Assembly (NCBI GenBank): GCA_035279405.1
Contig: DATEHU010000021.1
Span: forward strand, 62,001 to 126,000
Direction of reading: 5' to 3'
Source of the DNA: Gammaproteobacteria bacterium
GTDB lineage: Bacteria; Pseudomonadota; Gammaproteobacteria; Natronospirales; REEB76
DNA length: 64,000 bases
Shown: positions 15,936 to 25,768 of the stretch, piece after piece
Layout: every line of letters begins with the position of its first letter
Position numbering within the stretch: position 1 is the stretch's first letter
Notes under the pieces: generated by a model
What the model was told of the DNA's origin: nothing
The model's input: only the letters and a program-made list of their open reading frames with translations
Databases searched by the model: none
Program-made: the position numbers and the translations under genes

Positions 15936-15956
15936 CCCCCTTCCTGTGGAAGGGGG
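15936..15956. repeat. CCCCCTTCC hairpin between permease pairs 1 and 2
   Basis: CCCCCTTCC and GGAAGGGGG form a 9-bp stem with a TGT loop in the 84-bp gap between B1 and A2. A partial second copy (CCCCCCTTCCGGAAAG) lies just upstream. There is no T-run, so it is not a typical terminator. Confidence 0.6.
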
Positions 15957-15982
15957 AGGACGAGATACAGGAGTGACATGAG

Positions 15983-17299
15983 ATGTTCGGCTACTACCTG
16001 AATCTCGCGTTGCGCAGCCTGAAACGCAATCCCGCGCTCACCGCGCTCATGGTCCTGACCATCGGTTTCGGCGTGGCCGCTTCCATGACCACCTGGTCGG
16101 TGTTCCGCGCGGTATCGGGCGATCCCATTCCGTGGAAATCCTCGCAACTGTTCGTGCCGCAGATAGATGCCTGGGGGCCACAGGCACAGAGCAGCAATCC
16201 CGATTCCGACAAGGGACCGCCGGATGCGCTCACCTACGGCGACGCGGTGGCACTGATGCGCGACCATCGCGCGAAGTATCAGTCGGCGATGTACATGATT
16301 TCGCCGTCGGTGATCCCCGCTGACCCGGGCAAACATCCGATCAACACCGCTGGGCACGCGGTCTTCAGCGAGTTCTTCCCAATGTTGGACGTGCCGTTCG
16401 TGTATGGCAGCGGCTGGAGCGCCGCGGACGACGCCAGCCGCGCCAACGTGGTGGTGATCAGCGGCAAGCTCAACCGGCAGGTGTTCGGCGGCGGCGACAG
16501 CGTCGGCAAGACTTTGAACATCGAGGGCCGCGATTACCGCGTGGTCGGCGTGCTCGGGGATTGGAATCCCAAGCCGACTTTTTATGACGTGTCCAACACC
16601 GGCGGCTTCTTCGTCAGCGACGAGGGCGTGTTCCTGCCCTTCAACACCGCGATCGCCGCGGACATGCCGAACGAAGGCAACACCAATTGCTACCTGACGC
16701 CGAAGCAGGCCGGGTTCATAGGCTTGCAACAGTCCAGTTGCATCTGGATCGCCTACATGGCGCAGTTCGATAGCCCGGCGGTCGCGCCGCAATACCGGAA
16801 TTACCTGGTAGGGTTCGCGCGCGAGCACCATCCGGATTGGGCGCCGAACGTGCGTCTGCGCGGCTTGATGGCCTGGCTCGATTACGAGCACGTCGTGCCA
16901 CCGGATACGAAGATTTCGCTGTACGTCGCACTCGGCCTGCTGCTGGTGTGCCTGGTCAATACCACCGGCCTACTGCTCGCCAAGTTCCTGCGCCGCAGCG
17001 GCGAGATCGGCGTGCGCCGCGCCTTGGGCGCCGCACGCCGCGAAATCTACGCGCAATTTCTCATCGAAGCCGGCATGGTGGGTCTGGCCGGGGGCGTGCT
17101 GGGGGTGCTGTTGACTTGGCTCGGCATCGCCGGTCTCGATTGGGTGTTGCCGCGTGATATCGCCGCACTGGCGCATCTGGACGTGTCGCTGCTGGTGACT
17201 ACGCTGGTGGTGGCAATCGTGGCCACGATGCTGGCGGGCCTGTATCCGGCCCTGCGCGCCGCCGCCGTGCAGCCCGCGTGGCAGTTGAAATCGAATTGA
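15983..17299 (+). CDS. FtsX/MacB-type ABC permease, type A, copy 2
   Basis: The 438-residue permease has the same plan as copy 1: an N-terminal helix opening 'MFGYYLNLALRSLKRNPAL', a large periplasmic domain with 'PFVYGSGWSAADDASRANVV', and three C-terminal helices with 'SGEIGVRRALGAARREIYAQ' at the coupling helix. The conserved 'VGVLGDWNPKPTFYDV' block is shared with copy 3. An AGGAG site lies nine bases before the ATG. It is the first member of the second permease pair. The periplasmic domain differs enough from copy 1 to suggest old duplication rather than recent gene conversion. Confidence 0.9.
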   Translation: MFGYYLNLALRSLKRNPALTALMVLTIGFGVAASMTTWSVFRAVSGDPIPWKSSQLFVPQIDAWGPQAQSSNPDSDKGPPDALTYGDAVALMRDHRAKYQSAMYMISPSVIPADPGKHPINTAGHAVFSEFFPMLDVPFVYGSGWSAADDASRANVVVISGKLNRQVFGGGDSVGKTLNIEGRDYRVVGVLGDWNPKPTFYDVSNTGGFFVSDEGVFLPFNTAIAADMPNEGNTNCYLTPKQAGFIGLQQSSCIWIAYMAQFDSPAVAPQYRNYLVGFAREHHPDWAPNVRLRGLMAWLDYEHVVPPDTKISLYVALGLLLVCLVNTTGLLLAKFLRRSGEIGVRRALGAARREIYAQFLIEAGMVGLAGGVLGVLLTWLGIAGLDWVLPRDIAALAHLDVSLLVTTLVVAIVATMLAGLYPALRAAAVQPAWQLKSN

Positions 17300-17337
17300 T
17301 ATGCGACTGACGCGAGTATTTCCAACACCGTTCGCGC

Positions 17338-17460
17338 TGAGCCCCTCGACGAAGCTCAGGACAGGCTGCGTGAGCGCAGCGAACGAAGTCGAAGCGCAAT
17401 GTCCTTCGACTTCGGCTCCATCTCCATTCGAAGACGGGGCCTACGCTCAGGATGAACGAG
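17338..17460. repeat. TCGACGAAGCTCAGGACAGG-type dispersed repeat
   Basis: The 194-bp gap between A2 and B2 contains the well-known extragenic repeat made of CCCTCGACGAAGCTCAGGAC, GTGAGCGCAGCGAACGAAG, CCTTCGACTTCGG and CTACGCTCAGGATGAACG blocks. Such sequences occur in many unrelated proteobacterial genomes and can form an imperfect long hairpin (GAAGTCGAAG with CTTCGACTTC). No coding potential is seen. Confidence 0.65.
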
Positions 17461-17493
17461 ACTTGTGAATAAACACATCATTGGAATGCGACC

Positions 17494-18756
17494 ATGACAC
17501 TGCACCCCATCCTCGCCGCGCTGCGCCGCCACAAGGCCGGCGTCACCCTGATCACGCTGCAGATTGCGCTCACGCTCGCAATCGTGTGCAACGCGGTATT
17601 TATCATCGGCCAGCGCATCCAGCGCATTGATCGGCCGACCGGGCTCGACGAGAACAACCTGTTTGTGATTAGCCAGACCTGGGTCGGGGCGCCCACGGGT
17701 GACGACGCAGCCTCCATAGACAAGCTCGACGCGATGCAGCGCAGCGACGTGGCGACGCTGCGCAATCTGCCCGACGTGCAGTCGGCGATCGCCATCAATA
17801 CGCTGCCCTTGATCAACAGCACCTGGAGCGGCGGCATCGGATTGAAACCCGCCCAGCAGCACTCGACCGCTCAGGCGGCGTTTTACTTCGGCGACGAGCA
17901 GATGATCCCCACGCTCGGCCTGCGCCTGGTCGCGGGCCGTAACTTCACCGCCGCCGACGTGACGCACATGGGCTTTCGCGGCCACAACCAACCGCCAATC
18001 GTAATCGTCACCCAGGCCATCGCCGACAAGCTGTTCCCGCAGGGCGACGCGGTCGGCAAGACCATCTACGTGGATCGAAATACGCCCAGCACCATCATCG
18101 GCGTGATCGCGCGCATGCAGGTACCGAGCGCAGAAAGTTGGGCCAACAGCTGGTTCTGGAATTCGATGCTCATCCCAACCCGCCTGGACGCAAACTTCGC
18201 GCGCTATGCGGTGCGCGCCAAGCCCGGGCGACTCGAGGCCGCGATGCGCGAGGCGCCCAAGGCGCTGTATGCCGCCAATCCAATGCGCGTGCTCGAGACC
18301 GGCTCGAGCTACGAAGACAGCAACGTGCATACGTTTGCCGCCATCCGCGCGCATGCCTACCGCGCCGACGTCGGCATGGCGATCCTGATGGGCGTGATCT
18401 GCGTGATCCTGCTCGCGGTCACCGGCGCGGGCATCGTGGGCCTTACCAGCTTCTGGGTCGGCCAGCGGCATAAACAGATCGGCATCCGCCGCGCGCTCGG
18501 CGCCACGCGCCACGACATCCTGCGCTATTTCCAGACCGAGAACCTGATGATCGCCGGCGCCGGCGTGGTGCTGGGCGCGATCCTCGCGGTGGGTCTGAAC
18601 CTGTGGATGATGCGGCAGTTCTCCATGGATCGCATGTCGCTGCTCTACGTGCTCACCGGCGTGATCGCGCTGCTCGCGCTCGGACAGCTCGCGGTCCTCG
18701 CCCCGGCGCTGCGCGCCGCGGCGGTGCCGCCGGTGGAAGCGACTCGGAGCGTGTGA
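17494..18756 (+). CDS. FtsX/MacB-type ABC permease, type B, copy 2
   Basis: The 420-residue permease opens 'MTLHPILAALRRHKAGVTL', has the type B layout and carries 'RHKQIGIRRALGATRHDIL' before the last helices. It ends 'PPVEATRSV', like the other B copies. Its periplasmic part is about 15 residues longer than in B1. The stop codon overlaps the start of A3 (TGATG), so translation of pair 2 runs directly into pair 3. It probably pairs with A2. Confidence 0.9.
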   Translation: MTLHPILAALRRHKAGVTLITLQIALTLAIVCNAVFIIGQRIQRIDRPTGLDENNLFVISQTWVGAPTGDDAASIDKLDAMQRSDVATLRNLPDVQSAIAINTLPLINSTWSGGIGLKPAQQHSTAQAAFYFGDEQMIPTLGLRLVAGRNFTAADVTHMGFRGHNQPPIVIVTQAIADKLFPQGDAVGKTIYVDRNTPSTIIGVIARMQVPSAESWANSWFWNSMLIPTRLDANFARYAVRAKPGRLEAAMREAPKALYAANPMRVLETGSSYEDSNVHTFAAIRAHAYRADVGMAILMGVICVILLAVTGAGIVGLTSFWVGQRHKQIGIRRALGATRHDILRYFQTENLMIAGAGVVLGAILAVGLNLWMMRQFSMDRMSLLYVLTGVIALLALGQLAVLAPALRAAAVPPVEATRSV

Positions 18757-20066
18757 TGCTCGGTTATTACCTGAAGCTTGCGATGCGGAGCTTGAAACGG
18801 ACGCCTGTCGTCACCGCCCTGATGGTGCTGGCGATAGCGCTTGGCATCGGGGCGTCCATCACCATGCTCACCGTGCTGCACAACCTGTCGGGCAACCCAT
18901 TGCCGCAGAAAAGTAGCGTGCTGTTCCATCCACAGGTGGACCCGCGGCCCGCGGATCTGCCGGGAGCGGATCGCGAGCCGCCTGATAACCTCACCTACAT
19001 TGACGCGGTGAATCTGTACCAAATGGGCATTGCGCCGCGGCGCGCATTGATGAGCGCCAACTGGCTGCCCACGCGAAACGATGCGCAGGGCAGTTCGTTG
19101 GCTATGGTCACCGACCGCGCCACCACGGCCGATTTCTTCGCAATGTTCAACGTGCCTTTCATCTACGGCTCGGCATGGTCGGCGCAGGACGACACGAATT
19201 ATGCGCACGTGGTGATTCTGTCGCGCAAACTCAACGACAAACTGTTCGGTGGCGCCGACAGCGTCGGCAAGAGCCTGGTGATCGCTACCAAGGCTTTCCG
19301 CGTGATTGGCGTAATCGGCGACTGGAATCCGCAACCGCATTTCTATGACCTCGACCAGGGTGCTTATGGCGAGGCCAGCCAGATGTATCTGCCGTTCTTC
19401 ACTTGGCTGGACTTGCCGCAGGACTACGGCTACGGACCGATGAGCTGCTGGGGCAACGATCCGAGCGCGGGCACACACAACCCCAAGGTGTCGCAGTGCA
19501 CATGGGTGCAGTTCTGGGTGGAACTGGATACGCCGGCGCAAGTGGCCACTTACCGTTCCGCGCTCACACAGTACAGCATCAAGCAACACGAGTTGGGACG
19601 CTTCGAACGCAAGCCTAACGTGCGCCTGCGTGACCTGTTGGACTGGCTGGATTACAAGCACGTGATCCCGGTGGTTGTACGCATGCAGACCTGGATCGCC
19701 TTCGGCGTGTTCCTGATCTGCATGGTCAACGTGGTGGGCTTGTTGGTGGCCAAGTTCCTCCGCAAGTCGGGCGAGATCGGCGTTCGTCGTGCGCTGGGTG
19801 CCTCGCGGCGATCCGTGTTCATGCAGTGCCTAGTAGAGGCCGGCGTAGTGGGCGTTGGGGGAGGTTTGGTCGGGTTGCCGTTAGCGTGGCTTGGCCTGTG
19901 GATGGTGCGCCAGCAGCCTGTCAGTTTCGCTGAGTCCACGCATTTGGACCTTTCCATGCTGGTCGCGGCTGTATTGCTGGCAGTAGTAGCGACGCTGGCG
20001 GCTGGCCTGTGGCCGGCATGGCGGGCGGCGCACGTGGCCCCGGCCCTTCAAGTGAAGTCGCTATGA
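18756..20066 (+). CDS. FtsX/MacB-type ABC permease, type A, copy 3
   Basis: The 436-residue type A permease starts 'MLGYYLKLAMRSLKRTPVV'. The start codon overlaps the stop of B2 by one base, which fixes the start; the frame is open upstream only because it reads through B2 out of frame. It has a periplasmic domain with 'VIGVIGDWNPQPHFYDL', the coupling-helix motif 'SGEIGVRRALGASRRSVF' and the ending 'ALQVKSL'. It is most similar to A2 by eye. It overlaps B3 by four bases (ATGA), which suggests coupled translation and equal amounts of the two partners. Confidence 0.9.
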   Translation: MLGYYLKLAMRSLKRTPVVTALMVLAIALGIGASITMLTVLHNLSGNPLPQKSSVLFHPQVDPRPADLPGADREPPDNLTYIDAVNLYQMGIAPRRALMSANWLPTRNDAQGSSLAMVTDRATTADFFAMFNVPFIYGSAWSAQDDTNYAHVVILSRKLNDKLFGGADSVGKSLVIATKAFRVIGVIGDWNPQPHFYDLDQGAYGEASQMYLPFFTWLDLPQDYGYGPMSCWGNDPSAGTHNPKVSQCTWVQFWVELDTPAQVATYRSALTQYSIKQHELGRFERKPNVRLRDLLDWLDYKHVIPVVVRMQTWIAFGVFLICMVNVVGLLVAKFLRKSGEIGVRRALGASRRSVFMQCLVEAGVVGVGGGLVGLPLAWLGLWMVRQQPVSFAESTHLDLSMLVAAVLLAVVATLAAGLWPAWRAAHVAPALQVKSL

Positions 20067-21292
20067 GGAGCTTCCTGCAAGTTCGGCCTATCCTCGTGGC
20101 ACTGCGCAGGCACAAGGCCGCGGTCACGCTGCTGGTGCTGGAAATCGCACTCACCATGGCCTTGCTGGGTAACCTCGTCTTCATCGTCAACCGAGATATC
20201 CAGCGGTTCCGTACGCCGACCGGTGTCGTCGAAAGCCAGATCGGCGTGATCCAGAGCATCGGCGTGATCGGCAAAGACGAAACGAACACCGTGGGGGGTA
20301 ATCTCGCAGCTTTGCGCGCCGTGCCGGGTGTCGAGGAAGCGGCGTATGGCGGGCCACCCATTTGGGACTCGAATCGTGTCCCGATATTTCTCGCACCGGC
20401 ACGTCAGCATCCAGTGCTGCAGGCTTACGAACTTTATGGCAGTCAGGGGTTCAGCCGCTCGCTGGGTTTGCATGTCGTCGAGGGGCATGATTTCATCGAT
20501 AACGACCTGCCGAACGCAGAGCGGATATTCGGCGGAGGCGGTGGCAAGCCTCCGGTGATGCCTGTGCTTGTCACGCGTAATCTGGCACACAACTTGTATG
20601 GAAGCGTCAACCCATTGGGTCGCACGCTCTACGACGGCACGTTTGAAATGCGCGTGATCGGCGTGCTGGATTACCTTCGTGGCGAGCTCACCGGCCGCGC
20701 AAGCGACGACAATACCATTGTCGCCGAGTTTCATGTCGGCCCAGAGCATCTCGGCGGCGGATTCATAATCCGTGCCCAGGATGGCGCACGCCTGTCACAG
20801 ACACTGCGTTCCGCTGCCGCGGCACTGCAGAAGGCCGATCCTGGTCACGTGCAGGCCCAAGTATTAACGTTTCCCGAATTGCGCACTAGGTATTTCCGCG
20901 GCGCCCTAGCTACCGGCCGCATGCTGATCGCTATTATGCTGATCATGCTCGTGGTCACAGCAGTTGGCGTGAGTGGACTGGCCAGTTTCTGGGTGCAGCA
21001 AAGACGCCGGCAGATCGGTATGCGCCGCGCGCTGGGTGCCACACGCGGCGACATCTTGCGGTATTTCCAGATCGAAAACCTCCTTATCGTCACCGGTGGC
21101 ATAGTGCTGGGCGCGGCATTCGCCTACCTGCTGAACCTGTTCCTGATGCGCCACTTCGAGTTGCAACGTCTGCCGCCGGATTACCTCGTCATCGGCGCCA
21201 TCGTGTTGTGGTTGCTCGGCCAGCTCGCGGTGCTCGCCCCGGCGCTGCGCGCCGCGGCGGTGCCGCCAGTGGAAGCCACGCGCAGCGTTTGA
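20063..21292 (+). CDS. FtsX/MacB-type ABC permease, type B, copy 3
   Basis: The 409-residue type B permease starts 'MRSFLQVRPILVALRRHKAA', with its ATG overlapping the stop codon of A3. It has the 'RRRQIGMRRALGATRGDILRYF' coupling region and the common ending 'PPVEATRSV'. The last 60 bp or so of the gene are almost identical to the end of B2 at the DNA level, which may reflect gene conversion among the B copies. Its middle part has slightly lower GC than its neighbours. It is the last structural gene before the regulatory pair. Confidence 0.9.
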   Translation: MRSFLQVRPILVALRRHKAAVTLLVLEIALTMALLGNLVFIVNRDIQRFRTPTGVVESQIGVIQSIGVIGKDETNTVGGNLAALRAVPGVEEAAYGGPPIWDSNRVPIFLAPARQHPVLQAYELYGSQGFSRSLGLHVVEGHDFIDNDLPNAERIFGGGGGKPPVMPVLVTRNLAHNLYGSVNPLGRTLYDGTFEMRVIGVLDYLRGELTGRASDDNTIVAEFHVGPEHLGGGFIIRAQDGARLSQTLRSAAAALQKADPGHVQAQVLTFPELRTRYFRGALATGRMLIAIMLIMLVVTAVGVSGLASFWVQQRRRQIGMRRALGATRGDILRYFQIENLLIVTGGIVLGAAFAYLLNLFLMRHFELQRLPPDYLVIGAIVLWLLGQLAVLAPALRAAAVPPVEATRSV

Positions 21293-21378
21293 GGCTGTTT
21301 ATGGCCGTGGAATACCCGTAAACTCGGTTGTCAATTCAGGCCACCGGCCGAGCGCATTGGTTACCGTACCGGGATTGC

Positions 21379-22709
<1,331 letters not shown>

Positions 22710-22713
<4 letters not shown>

Positions 22714-24023
22714 AGTTCGGCCAGTCCCTCGAAGGCAAGTTCGCGCTGCTCGCGGGTGTGCTGGTGCTGGCGGCGGTCCTGATCGCGGTATTCCTTTCCC
22801 AGGTGTTCGATTCGCTGCTGGCCAGCCTGATTGTCGCGCTTGCGATCATGGTACCGGTGGCCGTATATGCGGTGCGCGGCTTCATGCGCCCGATCCATCA
22901 CACGCTCACCGCGCTCGGTGACGGCGTGTCGAGCTTCAAGGACCGGGACTTCAGCTTCAGCCTGAACACCGCGCGCAAGGACGAACTCGGCGAACTTGCG
23001 CGCCAATACAATCTGGCGGGCGGCATCCTGCGCCAGGAACGTTACAACCTGTACCAGCGCGAATTGCTGCTTGATACCGTGATCCAGAGCACGCCCTGGG
23101 CGCTGCTGCTCACCAACGCCAGCGGACGGGTGATCTACAGCAACGTCGCCGCGCGCCGCCTGTTCAACGCCGGGCGCAAGCTCGAAGGCCACGCGTTCGA
23201 AAGCCTGCTGCAGCAGGCGCCGGAGGCGATGCGTGCGGCCGTCGCCGGCGGCAACGACGGCATGTTCAGTGTGCCGGACGGCGAGGAACAGGAGATCTAT
23301 TACCTCAGCCGCGAACGCTTCACGCTCAATGCGCAGCCGCATCGCCTCTACATCTTCAAGCAGCTCACCCGCGAGCTGAACCGCCAGGAAGTGGCGGTGT
23401 GGAAAAAGGTGATCCGCGTCATCAGTCACGAACTCAACAATTCGCTGGCGCCGATCTCGTCGCTGGCGCATTCCGGGCGGCTGCTGACCGCACCACCGCA
23501 CGCGGGGAAACTCGACAAGGTATTCGCCAACATCGAGGAACGCGCCGCTCACCTCGGGAAGTTCATCGATGGTTACGCGCGCTTCGCCAAGCTGCCGTCG
23601 CCACGCGTCGAGCCGGTCGAGTGGGCGCCGTTCCTGGCCTCGCTGCACATGCTCATGCCCTTTACGCGACGCGGCACCGTACCCGCAACGGCCGCGCGCT
23701 TCGATCCCGCACAACTGCAGCAGGCGCTCATCAACCTGCTCAAGAACGCGCATGAATCCGGTTCGCTACCGGAGGCAATCACGCTGGAAGTACATCAGAG
23801 TACCGACGGCGTGCGGCTCGACATCGGCGATGCGGGCTCGGGGATGCCGGCCGACGTGCTGGAGCAGGCGCTGCTGCCGTTCTATTCGACCAAGCAATCC
23901 GGCACGGGTCTCGGCCTGCCGCTGTGCCGCGAGATCGTAGAAGCGCACGGCGGCCGCATCAGTCTTGCGAATCGCGCGAGCGGCGGCGTGATGGCGAGCA
24001 TCTGGTTGCCGGCACGGCGCTAA
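22710..24023 (+). CDS. Sensor histidine kinase, partner of the sigma-54 activator
   Basis: The 437-residue kinase begins at a GTG overlapping the regulator's stop. It has two adjacent N-terminal transmembrane helices (about residues 10-55) with almost no periplasmic loop, then a HAMP-like linker, a PAS domain ('DTVIQSTPWALLLTNASGRV'), the H-box 'VISHELNNSLAPI' with His240, and an HATPase with 'LLKNAHESG', 'DAGSGMP' and 'GTGLGLPLCREIVEAHGG'. The lack of a periplasmic sensor domain suggests it detects membrane state, or a signal within the membrane or cytosol, as do kinases that respond to envelope-active peptides. This last point is inference. Confidence 0.92.
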
Positions 24024-24044
24024 TACGCCCGCGACCGAAGTTGG

Positions 24045-24908
24045 CTAGCGTGTCTCCGCATTCAGCCGGCGCATCAGATCCAGCGACTGCACCTGATACG
24101 TTTCGCCGAATAGATTGAGGTGATTGAGCACGTGGTAAAGATTGTAGAGATCGCGGCGCGTACGGTAGCCGGCATCCAGCGGCCAGATCGCTTCGTAGGC
24201 TGAATAAAATTCCGGCGGAAAGCCGCCGAACAATTCGGTCATGGCGAGATCCGCTTCGCGGTCGCCGTAATACACCGCCGGATCGAAGATCACCGGTTCG
24301 CCGCTGCTCAGCACTCCCCAGTTGCCGCCCCAGAGATCACCGTGCAGCAACGAAGGTTGAAGCACATGGCCGGCAAAGAACGCGGGCAGCGATTGCATGA
24401 GCCGCGCCCCCTGTTCCTGCAACGCGCCGCGGTAGCCATTCTCGGCCGCGAGGCGCAACTGGAATCCGAGGCGGTGTTCGCGAAAAAAGCTCACCCAATC
24501 GTCGTTTGGCGTATTGAACTGCGGCGTGGCGCCGATGAAATTGTTGCGCCGCCAGCCAAAGTGTGCGCCGAAGTTTCGATGTTGTGTGGCGAGCTGTTCG
24601 CCCAGCTGCGCTGCCGCCTGCGGGGTCTTGCCTCCAAAATCCAGCCATTCCAATACCAGAAATCCGTCGTCCGTGGCCGTCACTTCGGGCACGCGCAACT
24701 CGCGGCATTCAGCCAGCGCCCGCAAACCATCCGCTTCGGCCGCCAGCATGCGCGGATCGTCCGCTGCGATCTTGACGAACCAGACACCGTCCGCACCGTG
24801 CACGCGCCACACACTGCCGCCGACGCCACGGCCGACGGCTTGCCAGCTGAACGGGCCGGCATGCTTCCCGGCCAACAGCCGTTCCACTGCATTGCGGATT
24901 TCAGTCAT
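24045..24908 (-). CDS. Fructosamine kinase family protein
   Basis: The 287-residue kinase-like fold protein belongs to the FN3K/ketosamine-3-kinase family. It has the nucleotide loop 'GRGVGGSVWRV', a catalytic Lys in 'WFVKIAAD', the family block 'FGWRRNNFIGATPQ', the catalytic loop 'LLHGDLWGGNWG' and the metal motif 'PVIFDPAVYYGDREADLAM'. These enzymes phosphorylate sugar adducts (fructosamines or ribulosamines) on protein lysines so that they detach, repairing glycated proteins. I chose the ATG at 24908; a TTG at 24920 is also in frame. Length matches the E. coli YniA class (286). It appears to be transcribed separately from the HNH gene, with a terminator between them. Confidence 0.92.
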   Translation of the reverse strand: MTEIRNAVERLLAGKHAGPFSWQAVGRGVGGSVWRVHGADGVWFVKIAADDPRMLAAEADGLRALAECRELRVPEVTATDDGFLVLEWLDFGGKTPQAAAQLGEQLATQHRNFGAHFGWRRNNFIGATPQFNTPNDDWVSFFREHRLGFQLRLAAENGYRGALQEQGARLMQSLPAFFAGHVLQPSLLHGDLWGGNWGVLSSGEPVIFDPAVYYGDREADLAMTELFGGFPPEFYSAYEAIWPLDAGYRTRRDLYNLYHVLNHLNLFGETYQVQSLDLMRRLNAETR

Positions 24909-24921
24909 GCATGCACTCAAA

Positions 24922-24947
24922 CAAAAACGGGCGCAGTGCGCCCGTTT
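24922..24947 (-). terminator. Intrinsic terminator after the HNH gene
   Basis: On the minus strand, AAACGGGCG and CGCCCGTTT form a 9-bp stem with loop CACTG, followed by further Ts (GTTTTTGT). It sits between the HNH gene stop (24969) and the start of the fructosamine kinase gene. Confidence 0.75.
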
Positions 24948-24968
24948 GCAAACCTGAAAATGTGGTAG

Positions 24969-25571
24969 TCAGGCAAGCAGTTGCTTGACCCTGCGGTGCA
25001 AAGGGCTGGAACGCGGGAAATGCGCGAGCAGGAATTCCATCTGGTCGGCGAGGATGCGCCGGCCCTTGAGGAAGATGTATTCCGCGTGATTGGGCGTGAA
25101 CGGCACCGCCAGCAACTGCATGCCGGATTCTTCCGGCGTGCGTCCGGCCTTGTGATTGTTGCAGCGTTTGCAAGCGGCTACCACATTGTTCCAGGTGTCG
25201 GTGCCGCCGCGGCTCAGCGGCGTGACGTGCTCGCGTGACAGTTCGCGCGCCGTAAACCGGTGACCGCAGTACATGCACAGGTTGGCGTCGCGCTTGAACA
25301 GCGTGTGATTGTTGAGCGGCGGCACGTAATGCTCGCGCGCCTTGGCGAGCGCATGGTTGTTGCCGTAAGTGGCGATGATGGAATTCACTTCCACACGACT
25401 CTGGCGTCCGGTGCGCGCGCAAATGCCGCCGTGCAGGCGGTAGAGCAGCATGCCGCAGCTGTAGGCCACCTGTTCCAGGTGATACAGGCGCACGGCATCC
25501 TGGTAATCAATCCACTCGAGCGGCATGCCGGCCGCATCGGTGCGCAGAACTTCTTGTGTCAGGTCGTACAC
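24969..25571 (-). CDS. HNH endonuclease family protein
   Basis: The 200-residue protein starts at a GTG. The first half (about 100 residues) has no recognised domain; the second carries a zinc-type HNH module: 'CMYCG', then 'LSREHVTPLSRGGTDTWNN', then 'CKRCNNHKAG'. The two CxxC pairs should bind structural zinc, and the His of 'REHV' and Asn of 'TWNN' should form the beta-beta-alpha metal site. Orphan chromosomal HNH proteins of this exact build are widespread in Gammaproteobacteria, and their role is unclear. There is no methylase or phage gene nearby, so restriction is unlikely. Confidence 0.85.
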   Translation of the reverse strand: MYDLTQEVLRTDAAGMPLEWIDYQDAVRLYHLEQVAYSCGMLLYRLHGGICARTGRQSRVEVNSIIATYGNNHALAKAREHYVPPLNNHTLFKRDANLCMYCGHRFTARELSREHVTPLSRGGTDTWNNVVAACKRCNNHKAGRTPEESGMQLLAVPFTPNHAEYIFLKGRRILADQMEFLLAHFPRSSPLHRRVKQLLA

Positions 25572-25768
25572 GTGACGTTCACTCCTGCCAACTGGCGGAG
25601 GTTACTGCAATAACCGGCCTGGAGGACAAATACCAGAGGTCGCGGTACAGCATCTTACTCCCGCTCAGGGTGGTAAAAAAAGTTCTCGCACTCTACACTG
25701 CGCGCGGTCCGGCGCCGGCTTGCGAACGCGGCCGGCGGACGGCCATTTCCTGCCCACACGAGAACCGC

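Noticed and set aside
14234-16891. An 885-codon open frame on the minus strand across the permease genes.
   Set aside because: Its composition is His/Arg/Gln-rich as in reverse-complement shadows, with no domain. It crosses three clear permease genes and two repeats.
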